From Paulinella micropora (lineage: Eukaryota; Cercozoa; Imbricatea; Euglyphida): 43,986 nucleotides of DNA. A model generated the notes under the pieces. That model saw only the letters and a list, made by a program, of their open reading frames with translations. It was not told where the DNA came from and made no database searches. This document shows, in pieces, positions 10,290 to 21,559 of the stretch. Numbering within the stretch: position 1 is the first letter of the stretch; each line of letters begins with the position of its first letter. The stretch covers positions 184,453 to 228,438 of the forward strand of contig BJOX01000020.1 of the NCBI GenBank assembly GCA_009731375.1. The letters are read 5' to 3'. The translations under genes were made by a program, and so were the position numbers.

Positions 10290-11645
10290 GACGAGTTTGT
10301 GGAATCCGAAAGCAAGTTCGTGGTTTCTCTTCGACGCGTGGTGGAAGTGTACATTCATCCCCTCCGACTTGCACAGCACGGCGTCGTCATTCTCACCCCG
10401 GTCCGATCGGCCCTTTGTCAGCTCTTTTTGACTTTTGCCTCCTGTAGAACCAAGTGGTTGATCTTTTCTCAAATATTGAGTCGATGCTGCCGCATCACGA
10501 ACGGCTCTTGTCTAATTTGGAAATCACAAGGTCCGAATACATCCTTACAACCAGAGCAGGCAATTGTTGTAAGTTAAAAAATTACCTTGTTTTTAGCACT
10601 TGCACTCAATGTTGGAATCCTCTGATTGTAAAAATAGGGCTCCCGCCAAGGTGTTCAGTGAAAATGGAGACTTTCTTTGGCAGTGGCTTTGTTACGCCAA
10701 CAATTATCAGACAGCCATGTTGACCTTGGCAAGCTTGAAAGGGCACGGGCCATGGGAAGCCTTTCTGGTTCTCGCTGTCCTCAGTGCTCGGGCGACAGTG
10801 CTGTGTGCCTCTAGGCCGCGCATAGCCCAAAGTGCGACCTATACTCTGCTCTGTCACTGCCGCTTGAGCGGATTGCACGATATCGCTGCCTGTTCATGGA
10901 GTTGCTTAAGCATTCCTCCTCGCCTGAGCTGCAAGTGCCAACTCTTCGGTATGGTTTAGAGCGACTAAATGCTGATTTCATATTACTCCATGTATACAGC
11001 GTGCTTGACAAGATTGTGGGGATTGCAAAGAAAGTTAATGAAGGACGGCGACACCAAGACATGTGCAGAAGGTACGATTGTCCTTTGCTATGTAGGCATG
11101 AATACAGCTGCTGTCATAGGTTGATAGAAATCCAGAATTGGATAGTACACGACAAATTGAATCTGGTGCAGCCATCTCGAGAACTCATTGGTTCTTCTTA
11201 TCTTTTGAATTGAAACAGTTCTTGATAGCTGTGCTCACTGTAGAGGAGGATTTCACCATGTCCTTGAAAGGCGGCCAAAAGATCATGTTATTTATTTGCA
11301 GTGACAAGCTGTTATGGTAGGACTTCCTGCACCTTATCTACATGACACAAATGGCAGCACATACCTTCAGGACGGCACATTCGGGAAGGCTCATCGGCTC
11401 CATGGATTTCAAAGATATTGAAGCTATAATTAGCCTGCAGCAAGGCCAAGGGTTGAGTATTCGACCAAAGAACGCCAAAGACACGTTGGTCACTTCCACA
11501 CGGCTCAATCCATTTCTATCAAACGTCTTGCTTTTTGCAGGAGATGTACACCTCCAAATCGGGAAGAGCGCAAAAACTTCTACAGATTTTGATAGAGGTA
11601 GTTATGAAATCAAATCCCTTTATTTCTGTTTCAAATTTGCGGTGA
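10290..11645 (+). CDS. Rho guanine nucleotide exchange factor, DH-PH domains
   Basis: DH domains load GTP onto Rho-family GTPases; the adjacent PH domain tunes activity and membrane binding. Frame-preserving splicing of 10401-10447, 10531-10637, 10768-10814, 10949-10999, 11072-11119, 11191-11243, 11317-11370 and 11489-11540 gives a near full DH domain: first helix with FVVSLRRVVEVYIHPLRL, then ILTPNQVVDLFSNIESMLPH, then SENGDFLWQWLCYANNYQTA, then the LPLERIARYRCLFMELLKHS block (CR3-like) and a last helix ending IAKKVNEGRR. A PH domain follows: LVQPSREL, then KIMLFICSDKLLW, a middle strand region and a C-terminal helix SGRAQKLLQILIE. The frame then stops at 11643, unless GTAGTT at 11598 is another donor. 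Most of these introns are 47-54 nt. Every junction is inferred from frame and domain fit; there is no transcript evidence. FGD-like order is possible but no FYVE domain is seen. Confidence 0.85.
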
Positions 11646-11708
11646 CATTTTTTAAACTGAATGTACCACTTGTTAGCACATGGGATTACAAAACATATAA
11701 CGTATGCT

Positions 11709-11710
11709 TA

Positions 11711-11751
<41 letters not shown>

Positions 11752-11760
11752 ATCTATCTA

Positions 11761-11793
<33 letters not shown>

Positions 11794-11840
11794 GTCTATC
11801 AATCAATCAATCAATCAATCAATCAAGCAAATAATCATCA

Positions 11841-11872
<32 letters not shown>
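11709..11872. repeat. (TATC)n / (AATC)n microsatellite
   Basis: TATC arrays on both sides of a short AATC array (about 11800-11825). It lies just after the RhoGEF gene or in a further intron of it. Confidence 0.95.
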
Positions 11873-11873
<1 letters not shown>

Positions 11874-12445
11874 ATTTTTTCTTCGCCTTGTTGTGCACGG
11901 GCGCTTTCCTGTTGTGTCTAGGCTTCGGCGCACTTACAGCCGCAGCTCGCGCACAGGAAGGCTGCCACTAAGACAAGGCGCAAGTCCTGGCCTCGCCTGC
12001 GGGCGGGCACGTTGCGCGGCCAGTCCTTGTGAAGCGGCAGCCACCTTTCACCATGTGAGACATGTTTTTATCCGGGGCCACTGTACGAGGTCTCATCTCG
12101 GTGAGCATCAGCCGGCATGAGTGAGACCAGCACTAAGTCTTGCGGTCCGCGAGGGCGGGTCCGAGGGCAAGGTGACTTGGTCATGTGTACATAATAAATT
12201 TTAAATGCTCAGCTGGCCGGGCCGCGAGGCTCAGCCTGGCCGGCTGTTTTGGTCGAATTTAGTATCGTTTCAAGGGCGGTCACGTAGTAGTAGTCTGAGT
12301 AGGGAACAATAGAATGAAGTTATGATGACGGTGATACTGATGGAGGTAGAGTTGCTTCCCACTACCTTTTTCGTTCCCCGTTCCCCTTACTTCAAGTTGT
12401 CCTTTTCTCCTCCTCAGGCTGAATTTCACACTTCAAGTTTTTTTA
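11873..12445. other. No recognised gene; one GC-rich hairpin
   Basis: GC-rich sequence from about 11890 to 12250. 12211-12222 (CAGCTGGCCGGG) pairs with 12237-12248 (CCTGGCCGGCTG) at 10 of 12 positions around a 14-base loop. An AATAAA word occurs at about 12191-12196 and could be a polyadenylation signal for an upstream transcript. No coding pattern is evident. Confidence 0.4.
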
Positions 12446-12555
12446 GCAAGCACTGTTTTAACTAGTAAAATACTTGCCACTCGTAGAATTGAGTGGGAAG
12501 ACGGGTGACTCGAAGAGATAGAATGGAAGAGTTAATTCAGTAAGAGGTGAAGCGT

Positions 12556-12603
12556 NNNNNNNNNNNNNNNNNNNNNNNNNNNNNNNNNNNNNNNNNNNNN
12601 NNN
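12556..12603. other. Assembly gap (48 N)
   Basis: Run of N inside the inverted-repeat element. Confidence 1.
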
Positions 12604-12607
12604 GAAG

Positions 12608-12609
12608 GG

Positions 12610-12645
<36 letters not shown>

Positions 12646-12720
12646 AGGAGAAGAAGAAGAAGAAGAAGAAGAAGAAGAAGAAGAAGAAGAAGAAGAAGAA
12701 GAAGAAGGAGGAGGAGGAGG
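12608..12720. repeat. Poly-A then (GAA)n/(GGA)n
   Basis: About 34 A followed by GAA repeats and a short GGA run. Confidence 0.95.
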
Positions 12721-12898
12721 TCGTGGGCATGACGTTAAACTGCATCGGGTCTCTGCATGACCTTAAACTGTGACTGCTTTTTTTTTACGCTTCATGTTTT
12801 CTCTTTTTGTATCTCTTGATACCTCTTCCATTTTTAATCTTCTGCTTCCCACTCGGCTCTACGAGTGGCAAGTATTCTATTTCAACAGTGCTTGCGTA

Positions 12899-12976
12899 AA
12901 AAGAAGAAGAAGAAGAAGAAGAAGAAGAAGAAGAAGAAGAAGAAGAAGAAGAAGAAGAAGAAGAAGAAGAAGAAAT
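12899..12976. repeat. (GAA)n array
   Basis: Twenty-five or so GAA units directly outside the right inverted arm. Confidence 0.95.
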
Positions 12977-15284
12977 AGTGAGTGGAGAATTCAAAGAGGG
13001 AGAAAGCAAAAGGGAGGAAAACCGTCACCTTTTATTAATTAACAGCAACTCAGTATTCCCATTTTGAGGCATTTACTCTTGAGATGTAGACTGCACTGAT
13101 GTGCTCTCCGCCGGTTTATTCGTCTCCCAGGCGTCCCCTCAGTCAACTCACTTACCAGCTTCGAACGTTACTTTGATCACGTGACAGAAACCTTTAAAAG
13201 AGCCTCGGAACTGAACTTGTCGAGTCCCGCCAAAACGTTGTATGGACTCCTAAGTAATCACTCAAGTTCGAAACAGAGAGCAGTAGGAAGCCTCCGTGGG
13301 AGAGTAATTAGTCATAGCGGCACTTAATATTAATACTAATTGGCACTGTTACTGAGTTATGATGACATTTCTGGTACTGGCGGTTACCTTTTTAGGTATT
13401 ACCTATTTCAGTGTAGGCGCAGATAGATAAATATGCGACCTTTTCTTATACCCTTATACACCGTGACTCAGTGTATAGAAGAGCTATATCTAGTTAAGAT
13501 GTAGTTGCCACCGTATCAGTTTTTATTTATATACTTTTGAGTCGGTTGAAAACGATAATATTACGATTCATAGCCGGTACTACTTTTTTAAGCAGGGTAA
13601 TATTATCTTTAGGGGTGCACACTTGGAAATGCCTCTCTTTTTCCTTTTGTTGATTGGCTCTGATAGTCTCATACATTTTCCGCCATACTTGTTTCCTCTG
13701 TTTGTGGCAGAGCAGAAAGATTAGGTTATATTTCCTGAGAGTGCTTTGGAATTCAAGTGGATGTATTAATACACCGGCTTGCAATAAATAATATCTTTTG
13801 AATATAACAGACAAAAGGACAGTCCCAGCCTAGATTTTTTATATCCTCCAAATTTCAATTCAGCATTTTGAAAAAGCCACTCCCTTAAGTAAAGGAAGAA
13901 AAAAGGGAGTGGAGGAGCGTAGGAAAGGAGTTGCGGAGGTGTTAGGAGCGTGTTGTGCACAAAAACAACAGTGAAATCTTGCACAGAGGCCCACAAAGCG
14001 GCACGACAAGACACTCGTTGTGTGTACGATTTTGACACCTACAGCAGTGTGTTTGGAGAGCGTGAGGGGGAACCGTGAGCAAGTGTACGCAGTGAAGCAG
14101 AAACATTAGGTTGCTCACTGGTTTGATTGTCGACACATTGTCGAGTCAGAGGAGTGCTTTACAGACACACACAAGGGGAGTGAAAAGACCCTCCTGTCAG
14201 TCCTGTCAACACAGGATCCTACACTTATCCCTACACATACTCCTCACGAGGAGAATAACAAACAATTGCACACTCTAACTCTAGTTTGTACTGCCACAAA
14301 TACGTAGCACACACAAACGTTGCAGAAACTTAGGCGCGTGTAAAGAGGCAGAGGAAAACAAACAAACGAAACACAGACAGAAACCTATTCATTTGGCATA
14401 AAACCTGTTTATACAACTTGAACAACACACATCCTACACCAAACAAGGTGGCCATCTCCGACTTAGGGGGGTGGTAGGCCAGTGTATTAAGACATAGGCC
14501 AGGGAAATTACGTGTAAATTTCACATAGGAAGGCTATAAAGGAGTGTGTTTTGAGGACGATTTTTATTTTCGTTCGAAATCAACGAAACACACACCCCAC
14601 ATCACACTCAAGCACTCCAAACGTGTGGTGTGGTGTGGAATAGGTCAGCAAGGACAAGAACTCGGAAACCGAGCAGCTTCCAAGACAAACAGCAAGCAGT
14701 GTGTGAAGAGTCTACAGCACTCGGTACATACACACACAAACACATACACGACAACGCTCACAAACCTACCTACCACAATCAGAAAAGACAAACCAAGGTT
14801 GTTCTTTGAGTTAGAAAAGACACCTTCTGGCAAAAGCAAAGGAATAAGGTGATCCATTGGGCAGAGCCCAGAGAGAATCATTGAAAACCTTTTTGCACTT
14901 TTTCTGTTGTGGCAGCAGAGGGGTGGTTACAGAGTAACAGAAAGTTTGTTGTGTACTGCCAGGGTGCACACGTACGCATCGTCTGGCTTGGTAGCAAGAA
15001 CAGCAAGGCTTCCCCCAGCAGAGGGGGAGGGTGAGTACACTAAACCCTTGACTGTTACCTGTTGATTGTTGTGTTGGGTGTGGGTTGGTTGTTGTGTTGT
15101 GTGACATCGTGCTTGACACAGGCATGGATGACACAGTGAACAGATCACACGACAACAAAAACAAACACAAAAGCATACTCACACACGAAACATACGACAC
15201 TGCTCGTCTCAACCCCCAAGGGGCACAATCAAAATTGCGTGGGTAGGCTCTACAACGAGATCATCCACCGCAATAAGATTAGAC
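12977..15284. other. No recognised gene; probable 5' flank or leader of element A
   Basis: Short ORFs on both strands, none resembling a known family. The sequence turns CA-rich and intron-like words are absent. A TATA-like CTATAAAG lies at about 14533, some 750 bases before the element A Gag start, so part of this stretch may be its LTR and leader. The matching 3' LTR is not visible, so LTR borders cannot be set. Confidence 0.35.
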
Positions 15285-17385
15285 ATGTCTGAGGACGCAG
15301 ACAATAACGACCCACCCGCCTCAGGCGACGGATTTACCACTCTGCAAGGGGAGGAAACAGAGCACAGGAGGAACCTGTCCCTCGCTCCCCATGGAGAGGG
15401 CCCGAAAATGGGCTGGTAATCCCGGCTCGTTCAATTCAGACTAAGGTAGTGCTTGACCGATACCGAGGTCCGCCAGAGGGATGGCCGAGCAATCCTCTGG
15501 ACGAGAAGGACCAGGGTACAAACCACAATGAAACCTCGGCACATCTCTTCCCTAACAATAAGTACGAGGAGGTGGATTGGTGCAGGAGCATGTTCAATGA
15601 CGGCACGACACAGGGGGCAATCGGACTGATGAATCAGTACCACCCGAGCCTCACTGCCAACGGTACCAGCACCATACACCACGTCATGGACCTATACAGT
15701 GCTTTAGCAAACGTGCGTGATACCTTGCTAGACGAAGCGTGGCAAATCAACCACCAAAAGTATCCAGCCTTGCTGAATACTTAATTCGTCGAGAAAAAGG
15801 ATCAGCAGCCCACTCTCACCTTCCCTTTCACACCGGACGCAGATAAAGAACTTGCCACGGACACACGTTGGCCCAACTCGGCAGGGTTGTTAGTCTCAGC
15901 ACGAAACTTAGGGGCTGCGGTTGCCATATGGAACCTAACCCTAACGGAAACCAAGAGCTGGAAGCAACAACTCCTGCCCCCAGGGGACAACACACCGCAA
16001 GGTGCCCAAGCTCGGGACACCCTCAATGAACTGTTCGACACAATCGAACAGCATCGGTGGACCTGGGTGGGCAGGATGGCAGTGAAGTTCAAATACTTCA
16101 AGGCCAATATGGTGGTCGAGAAGTATGCTAGAGGTGGGAAAACCGTGGAGCAGAAAATCGCTCCCCATCCGACGGTCAAGCTATACTGGTGCAACTTTTG
16201 TGCCATGAGTCGCACAAACCATCAGTGACATTCTTCGAATCCGCCTCGCGAATGAAGTACAAGTCACATATGGTAATGATGGCAGAGCCACCATCGCTCC
16301 AGAAGGAACGACGTTCGTATTCTTACACAGGAAGGTAGTTGTCCCGCCTCCGGGAAACAGTGGGGGTGGAGGACACAACCGACCTCCAACCACCGCTGAA
16401 CACAGAAGACGGCAAACGACAAGTTGGTTGAACGGGCACTAACTCGGCCAGACAAAGCTACAACATTCGACTATGGCAAATATAACCAGCAAGTCAACAT
16501 TGATTATGGCGAGGGTATTTTGCTGTTGTTGGGCTACACGTGTTTGGACAGCACGATTGGGCAGTTCAGCCTAACTGCAGCCGACACTAAACAAATTTTA
16601 GCCAACAAAGCTAGTCGATGGGCTTCTACACACAAGTGGCCCCTATGGGACGAAGAAGCGGGCAGGTTGATCCAGGCGGGACATCATCACCTGCTCGAGC
16701 AATTCGTCAAGGGGGCCAATTGGAGTTTTATGTGCAGACCTTGTGTCAGCAATGCCACGGTCACAACGGATGTGAGGCCAATGTCTCTCACAACGAAATC
16801 GTTGATCTTCCACAAAAGCTTATCACGCCCCTTGTTCGAGCCGACTTGGCGACGTTGTTAGTGGCAGTACTCAAGGGTATTAATTTGCTAGGGCAACAAC
16901 CACCAAAGGTCGAACATCCGGGGAGGCATACATTTGACAGGTCTTGTCGCAGGCACAAGACGCCGATTACAAAACGTTTTCGCTTCAGAGCTTTCGTGTT
17001 CATCGGTTGGTCGAAGTATCCACTTGGGATACGAAATTTGTGAATAAGATATTCGGCCCTAAATCCAATCAGGACGAACGCATGCGGAGAGCAACACTCC
17101 TGCTGCAAGCCACGCAAGCTGTGGGATTATCGCATCAATCCAAGGCGAACGAACCTCGGTTTGACATTGTCACATCCACCTCGTGGGGGAGACCACTCTT
17201 ATACGGGGTCCAGCCCCTATCAGAGATCCCCCTCGAGTTCACCTAACCCATACTGGTCATCATCGTCGAGCTCATCAAGCTCCTCGAACCCGTATTGGGG
17301 TCAGGGGGTGGGACGTTCACCGAATTCATACGCATCTACATCTTCTTCAGCGGGGGGTAGCCCTAACCCATATGCACAATAAACT
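15285..17385 (+). pseudogene. Ty3-like element A: Gag remnant
   Basis: Starts at ATG 15285 with an acidic, polar N-terminus like the Gag starts at 35792 and 37301, but stops at 15418 and then continues in other frames: 15449-15784, 15887-16228, 16424-16860, 16618-17043 and 17161-17382. The C-terminal part is rich in Ser, Asn, Pro and Tyr (SSSSNPYW-like), as in the family-B Gag end. The frame changes several times, so no full Gag can be made. The assignment rests on position before the element A Pol and on layout; sequence similarity to the other Gags is weak. Confidence 0.55.
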
Positions 17386-18870
17386 ACTTCGGGATTTCAT
17401 TCTCCACCACCGGTGGGCTTGACATCGCCACCTCATACTTACCAAGCACCGCAGTTCAATATGCCCATTTACACACCACCACCAATACCACCCCCCCATA
17501 TTACCCCCCGTACCACCGCCGGCAGGTCAGACACAAGGGGCCCCGCCCTCACGTCAACCTGCGGCGAAGCCTGCCTTGTACCGGCGTATATATCTCTTCA
17601 TCGCTATTGGATGTTGTGGGGTGCCCGAGTATGTGTGCCACCGTTGACACGACTCACCCATGAGGCATGGCCATACCCAGAATCGAGAGTCCGCTATGTC
17701 GTTGAAAGCAAGAGCGTGATGGTAATAGTCGCATAAGGTGTTGGTCTTGGCCGCTGGTGCGGCGCCAAGCCTTTCTAACCGTTGTATCCCATATGGACAA
17801 TTAGCCGGACCATGATCGATGGGCAACCCACTGAGAGGTTGATTGGTTGGGCGTGCGATAGGTCGTATTGTCTTCTTCTTCAGGGGAATCGAAAGTGCGA
17901 AGGCCGGAAGATGGCGATTGGGTGCCTTGCCCAAAGCAGCAAGCACATATGAACCTGCCATTCCCCGACGTGGATGAAAACGGACGGGTCTCACTGGTGC
18001 CAAACGGGCACGTGGCGGGTTGGTGCGCCGCCTTCGATGCAGAGGCCGACATGCTCAAGAGCGAATACTCGGCGGCGGAAAAGTTCGCGGCATATATGCC
18101 AGGACAGGAGTCGCTCCTGCTCCAGATGGATACGCCCGCCGCACGCAAACGCAAACGCAAACGCTCACAACGCGTCACGTGTGGTGTGCAAACCAAGGCC
18201 AGCAAGCGGGACAGAAGTCCTCAAAGAAACGCCGATGGAAACCCTAGACGACCAATAGAAAGGACACACCCCGGGGCACGTAAGCGGGTGCGCTTTGCAC
18301 ATCCGTTGGAAACGGTAGCCACCGCAGAGGGTGCTGGAACAGTTGTCGGGACAGACACGGTGGACAAAAACACTAGCAGATAGAGTGATGGGGATGGAGG
18401 CCACACCAATGCCAGGTCAGGTGACACCAGCCAACAATGGATCACCGACGGCTAGGGTTGTTGTGTCCCCACCTGCACCAGTAGTAGATAGGACAATAAG
18501 AATGGAGGCCACTCCAACGCCAGGTCAGGTGACACCAGTCAGTATCGAATCACCGACGGTTAGGGTTGCTGTGTCCCCTTCTAAAACACTAATAGATAGC
18601 ATTACGGGGATCACGGACTCCTCGGTGACAATCAATAGTTCTGCAACGGCAGGGGTGAACGAAGGGATAACAGAGGGGCACAACAGTAGTCGTGGCCGTA
18701 CACCTACACCGAGGTGACGACCATCCGCGATCATGTACAGGCGGGCCCTCATATATCTCCACCCGAAGACGATGTCGCACAGGCGACTAGTGAGGATGAT
18801 GGTAAAATGGACGGGCTAAGTTGCCGTGTCCGCACAGCGGGCACCTGCGTAAGCAAGGCAGGTTCCATCC
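17386..18870 (+). pseudogene. Element A: region between Gag and protease
   Basis: The main open part is 17868-18383, with a basic segment RKRKRKRSQRV near residue 100 that resembles a nuclear localisation or nucleic-acid-binding patch; the frame then shifts to 18394-18717. That second part has two tandem 108-bp units (from 18394 and 18502) encoding 36-residue repeats starting MEATPxPGQVTP. The region corresponds in position to the poorly conserved start of Pol in family B. The DIRS-like element interrupts it at about 18980. Confidence 0.45.
18394..18609 (+). repeat. Two tandem 108-bp coding repeats
   Basis: ATGGAGGCCAC...CCAGGTCAGGTGACACCAG recurs 108 bases later, and the downstream half (ATCACCGACGG.TAGGGTTG) also matches. 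The reading frame is kept. Confidence 0.8.
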
Positions 18871-18952
18871 CAGTCGCCTCGATACAGAAAACCGCCCTTT
18901 TTAAGAACAAGGTGATTAACATTAAAGCCAGTGCAAAACAATTACTGGTTTG

Positions 18953-18971
18953 TTCCGGGCTTCGCCCGGAA
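18953..18971. other. Perfect hairpin, 8-bp stem, 3-base loop
   Basis: TTCCGGGC, loop TTC, GCCCGGAA. It sits ten bases outside the DIRS left terminal repeat. Confidence 0.6.
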
Positions 18972-18980
18972 TTAACCGCC

Positions 18981-19015
18981 GTTAAAGTTCCGTTTGAGGC
19001 GTTTCGGTTTTTGCG
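18981..19015 (+). repeat. DIRS-like left terminal inverted repeat
   Basis: First 14 bases are perfectly inverted at the right end; the remainder is about 70-80 percent matched. Confidence 0.65.
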
Positions 19016-19036
19016 CCAGTCCGGTCGGCGCGGCTT

Positions 19037-19067
19037 CACACGCCGGCAGAGCCGGCGCGTGTTTTTT
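19037..19067 (+). terminator. GC hairpin followed by T6
   Basis: CACACGCCGGC at 19037-19047 pairs with GCCGGCGCGTG at 19051-19061 (one mismatch, loop AGA) and is followed directly by TTTTTT. It looks like an intrinsic terminator, or a structured leader stalling site with a pol III stop. It lies about 70 bases before the DIRS Gag start. Function is unknown. Confidence 0.4.
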
Positions 19068-19135
19068 CCGGTGTCTGGTTAGGCCTAGGTTGGAAAGTTG
19101 GGAAGATCGTCAGAGAAGTCAGAGAAGTCGCTTTA

Positions 19136-20781
19136 ATGCCTACAGTTACCAAGAAACTCAAAGTTGGCTGCATTGCTTCAACGCTAGCGGCCTATCACGT
19201 CGCAGACAACGATTTATTCGATCGATTTGGGAAAAATTCCGAGACCGTTAGGATTACGGGCGTTGTAACGAATCTTACTGAGCAGCATGCTACTCTCAGC
19301 CTCAAAGCAGAGGAGAACGAGTGGTCTGTCCAAGTCCCACGCGGTCTTGCACGATTAGAGGATGAGTCTAAAAAGTGAAAATACCTCGAAACTACCGGGG
19401 AGATCATCTGGGACTCAGCTACAGACGAAGCTGTCACGGTCCAATTCACAAAAATTCCTCTTAATGTCAATGTCTCACGCCAGGATTTTATTAAGTCAAT
19501 CCGTGATGTGAATGGCATTTTGGGGAACAACAACAGCAGTGATACAAACGCAGCAAACAAACGGAAGGCTAAGGCTATTGCCTCTCATTTCGAGAACCTT
19601 TACAGTGCCCCAAGCCTGCACAAACTTTACAAAGAGTACTTCAATGAATCAAAGGAAATCAAAAGAAATTCAACAAAGCCGGTTGTCTCTCTCATTCTTG
19701 TAACTCAGATTGTGAACGAGACTGTCGAGTGACCTTTCGTCGTTCAGTCTGAGCTTGTTGAGAAAGAAGATGAGATTCTACTCGAAGAGTCGGAAGAGGG
19801 CGGTGAACAGCCCCCACAGAAGAAGCCAAAGAGTGGCTGGAAGGGAGAAAGCACTCTCGATTCAGACATTGACAAAGCTTTGAAGAAACAAGATGAACTG
19901 AAGGCAAGACTTCTGAAAGCTCGTCAGGTCGCCAGAGGCGGGAAGAAAGTTCACTTTGATGCATCGTTCTCGATGAGCTGCAAGAAGCGAACGAGGAGCT
20001 CGAACGGAGGATCAAGGAAGCAGCAGAAGACAAAGGTATTCCGCCTTATTCTCTCATCGGGGCTCTAGGTTTTTCCAATTCAATGTCCGGTAGAGAGAAA
20101 GCCGAGTTGATACAAGAATTCCAAAGCCTGCCGGGGTCAGAAGATGTAGACTTTGACGTGTTGAAGAAGATCAAGTTAGGTAGAGAGTACATCAACCTTA
20201 AGGAGCTTCTACCGTCGAAAAAGAAGACTCTAATCGGCGAGTCCTTTGAGTCGGAACCGAAGACGGTCACCATCGAATCCTTTGTGGACTTGGTTTGCAA
20301 GCTCATCGTTCTCTATTGTAAACACCACCCCGAGCACGCCGAAGACATGTGGAAACACTACCGTTATCTGGAGCTAATTGTCAGAAAGAACACTTTGTTG
20401 TCTGTAATGAAATGGGACAAAGCAACTCGGGGCAGGAGCAAGCTGGGACAGTGGCACAAGGGCAACCTTCCTTTCGTTCTCGCCACAGCCATCCTCGATC
20501 CCATCGTTGCTTCCCAATCTTCCAACCAGTTCAGTGGCCAGAGCTCCTCGAAGACCCCACGCAACGTCAACAACACCCGTGGTGGCAGCCAGGCCAAGCA
20601 ACAGTACCAGAGGTCGAAGAAAGTTTGTTTCAACTGGGCGGACGGCTTGGACTGCAGCTACAAAGACGACTGCCGCTTCCTTCACCAGTGCCCTGCGTGT
20701 CCTGGAAACAAGAACCACAAACGTGCTGACTGCCCTGACTGCGACAATGCGAAGTGGGGCAAACGGAGGGCTGGGAAGTGA
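19136..20781 (+). pseudogene. DIRS-like element Gag, broken by two TGA and a frameshift
   Basis: One long frame from ATG 19136 is interrupted by in-frame TGA at 19376 and 19730 and shifts frame near 19965, where the coil-like DELQEANEELERRIKEAAED begins, then runs to TGA 20779. The product would be a nucleocapsid-type protein of about 545 residues. Near the end is a CCCH zinc finger, C-x8-C-x5-C-x3-H (20626-20685, CFNWADGLDC...CRFLH), followed by CPAC...NHKRADC, a knuckle-like C-x2-C-x5-H-x4-C. Both internal TGAs would fit CGA-to-TGA change. Identification as Gag is by position plus zinc fingers. Confidence 0.7.
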
Positions 20782-21040
20782 AGGAGCCCTGAGAGTGAAA
20801 GCACTACAGTGGGGCAAGTAGCTCTCAGGGTCAATCATTGGCAAGTCCCCTCTGGTGGGGCTTTCCCTGCCACTGCTCGCTCTATTTCTGAAGGAGCCTA
20901 CAAGACTTGGGATCCAGGGGGTCGCGAGCACACGACCAGCGTTGCAGTTTCTCAATCTGGCAATGTGCTTTTCAGCATCTCTAACTCTTACTTCGACTCC
21001 CGTTCCCCGGCAACTTTGGCCCTGGTGCCACTTACCTTAA

Positions 21041-21527
21041 CTGCTGGGCCCACCGGCACCGTTTCTTTTCCAGTCTTCTTTGCCGTTGCCAACAGCTTGC
21101 TCAGCTGCTTCTTCCTCTTCTGTTACTTCCTCTACTGCTCATTCTTTCAATCAGAGCCTTTCTTCAGTTGCAGACTGTCCTCTCTCCTCTAGTTCTGCCC
21201 TCTCTGATGAAGCTCTAGTGCTTCCATCGTCGTTTTCAGACAGACAAGTGTTACCTGTTGTCTCTCTTTCTGGTACTTGTCTTTCTTCATCTCCCTCTTC
21301 TGTTTTTTCTTCTCTTTGTTTGTCTCTTTCTTCCCCTAGTGCTTCTTCTTCGTGCTCCTCTTCCAACTCCTCTCCTCTACAACATCAGCAACTACAACAA
21401 CAACAACAACTTCAGCAACAACAACAACAACAACAACAACAACCACAACAACAACAACAACAACAACAACAACAGCAACAACAACAACAACAACTACATC
21501 AACAACAACGACAACAACAACAACGTC

Positions 21528-21559
<32 letters not shown>

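Larger units (their letters stand above)
12446..12895. mobile_element. Short inverted-repeat element with GAA core
   Basis: 12446-12555 is an imperfect inverted copy of 12788-12895: GCAAGCACTGTT, ATACTTGCCACTCGTAGA, GAGTGGGAAG and the GAAGCG inner end all match on the opposite strand. The core holds a 48-base gap, a poly-A run and (GAA)n. About 110-bp inverted arms around a short non-coding core resemble a MITE or small foldback element. The gap lies exactly at the inner edge of the left arm, as expected when a hairpin defeats assembly. Confidence 0.65.

Noticed and set aside
10566-10637. Intron starting at the consensus GTAAGT at 10569
   Set aside because: Joining it to the acceptor at 10637 puts the next exon out of frame and destroys the DH domain; the weaker GTCCGA donor at 10531 restores it.
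10142-11872. CRISPR-like array of TATC repeats
   Set aside because: No spacers; simple tetranucleotide microsatellites in introns or flanks.
13527-14524. Minus-strand ORFs of 64-95 codons
   Set aside because: No recognisable motifs and the lengths expected by chance; no splice pattern links them.
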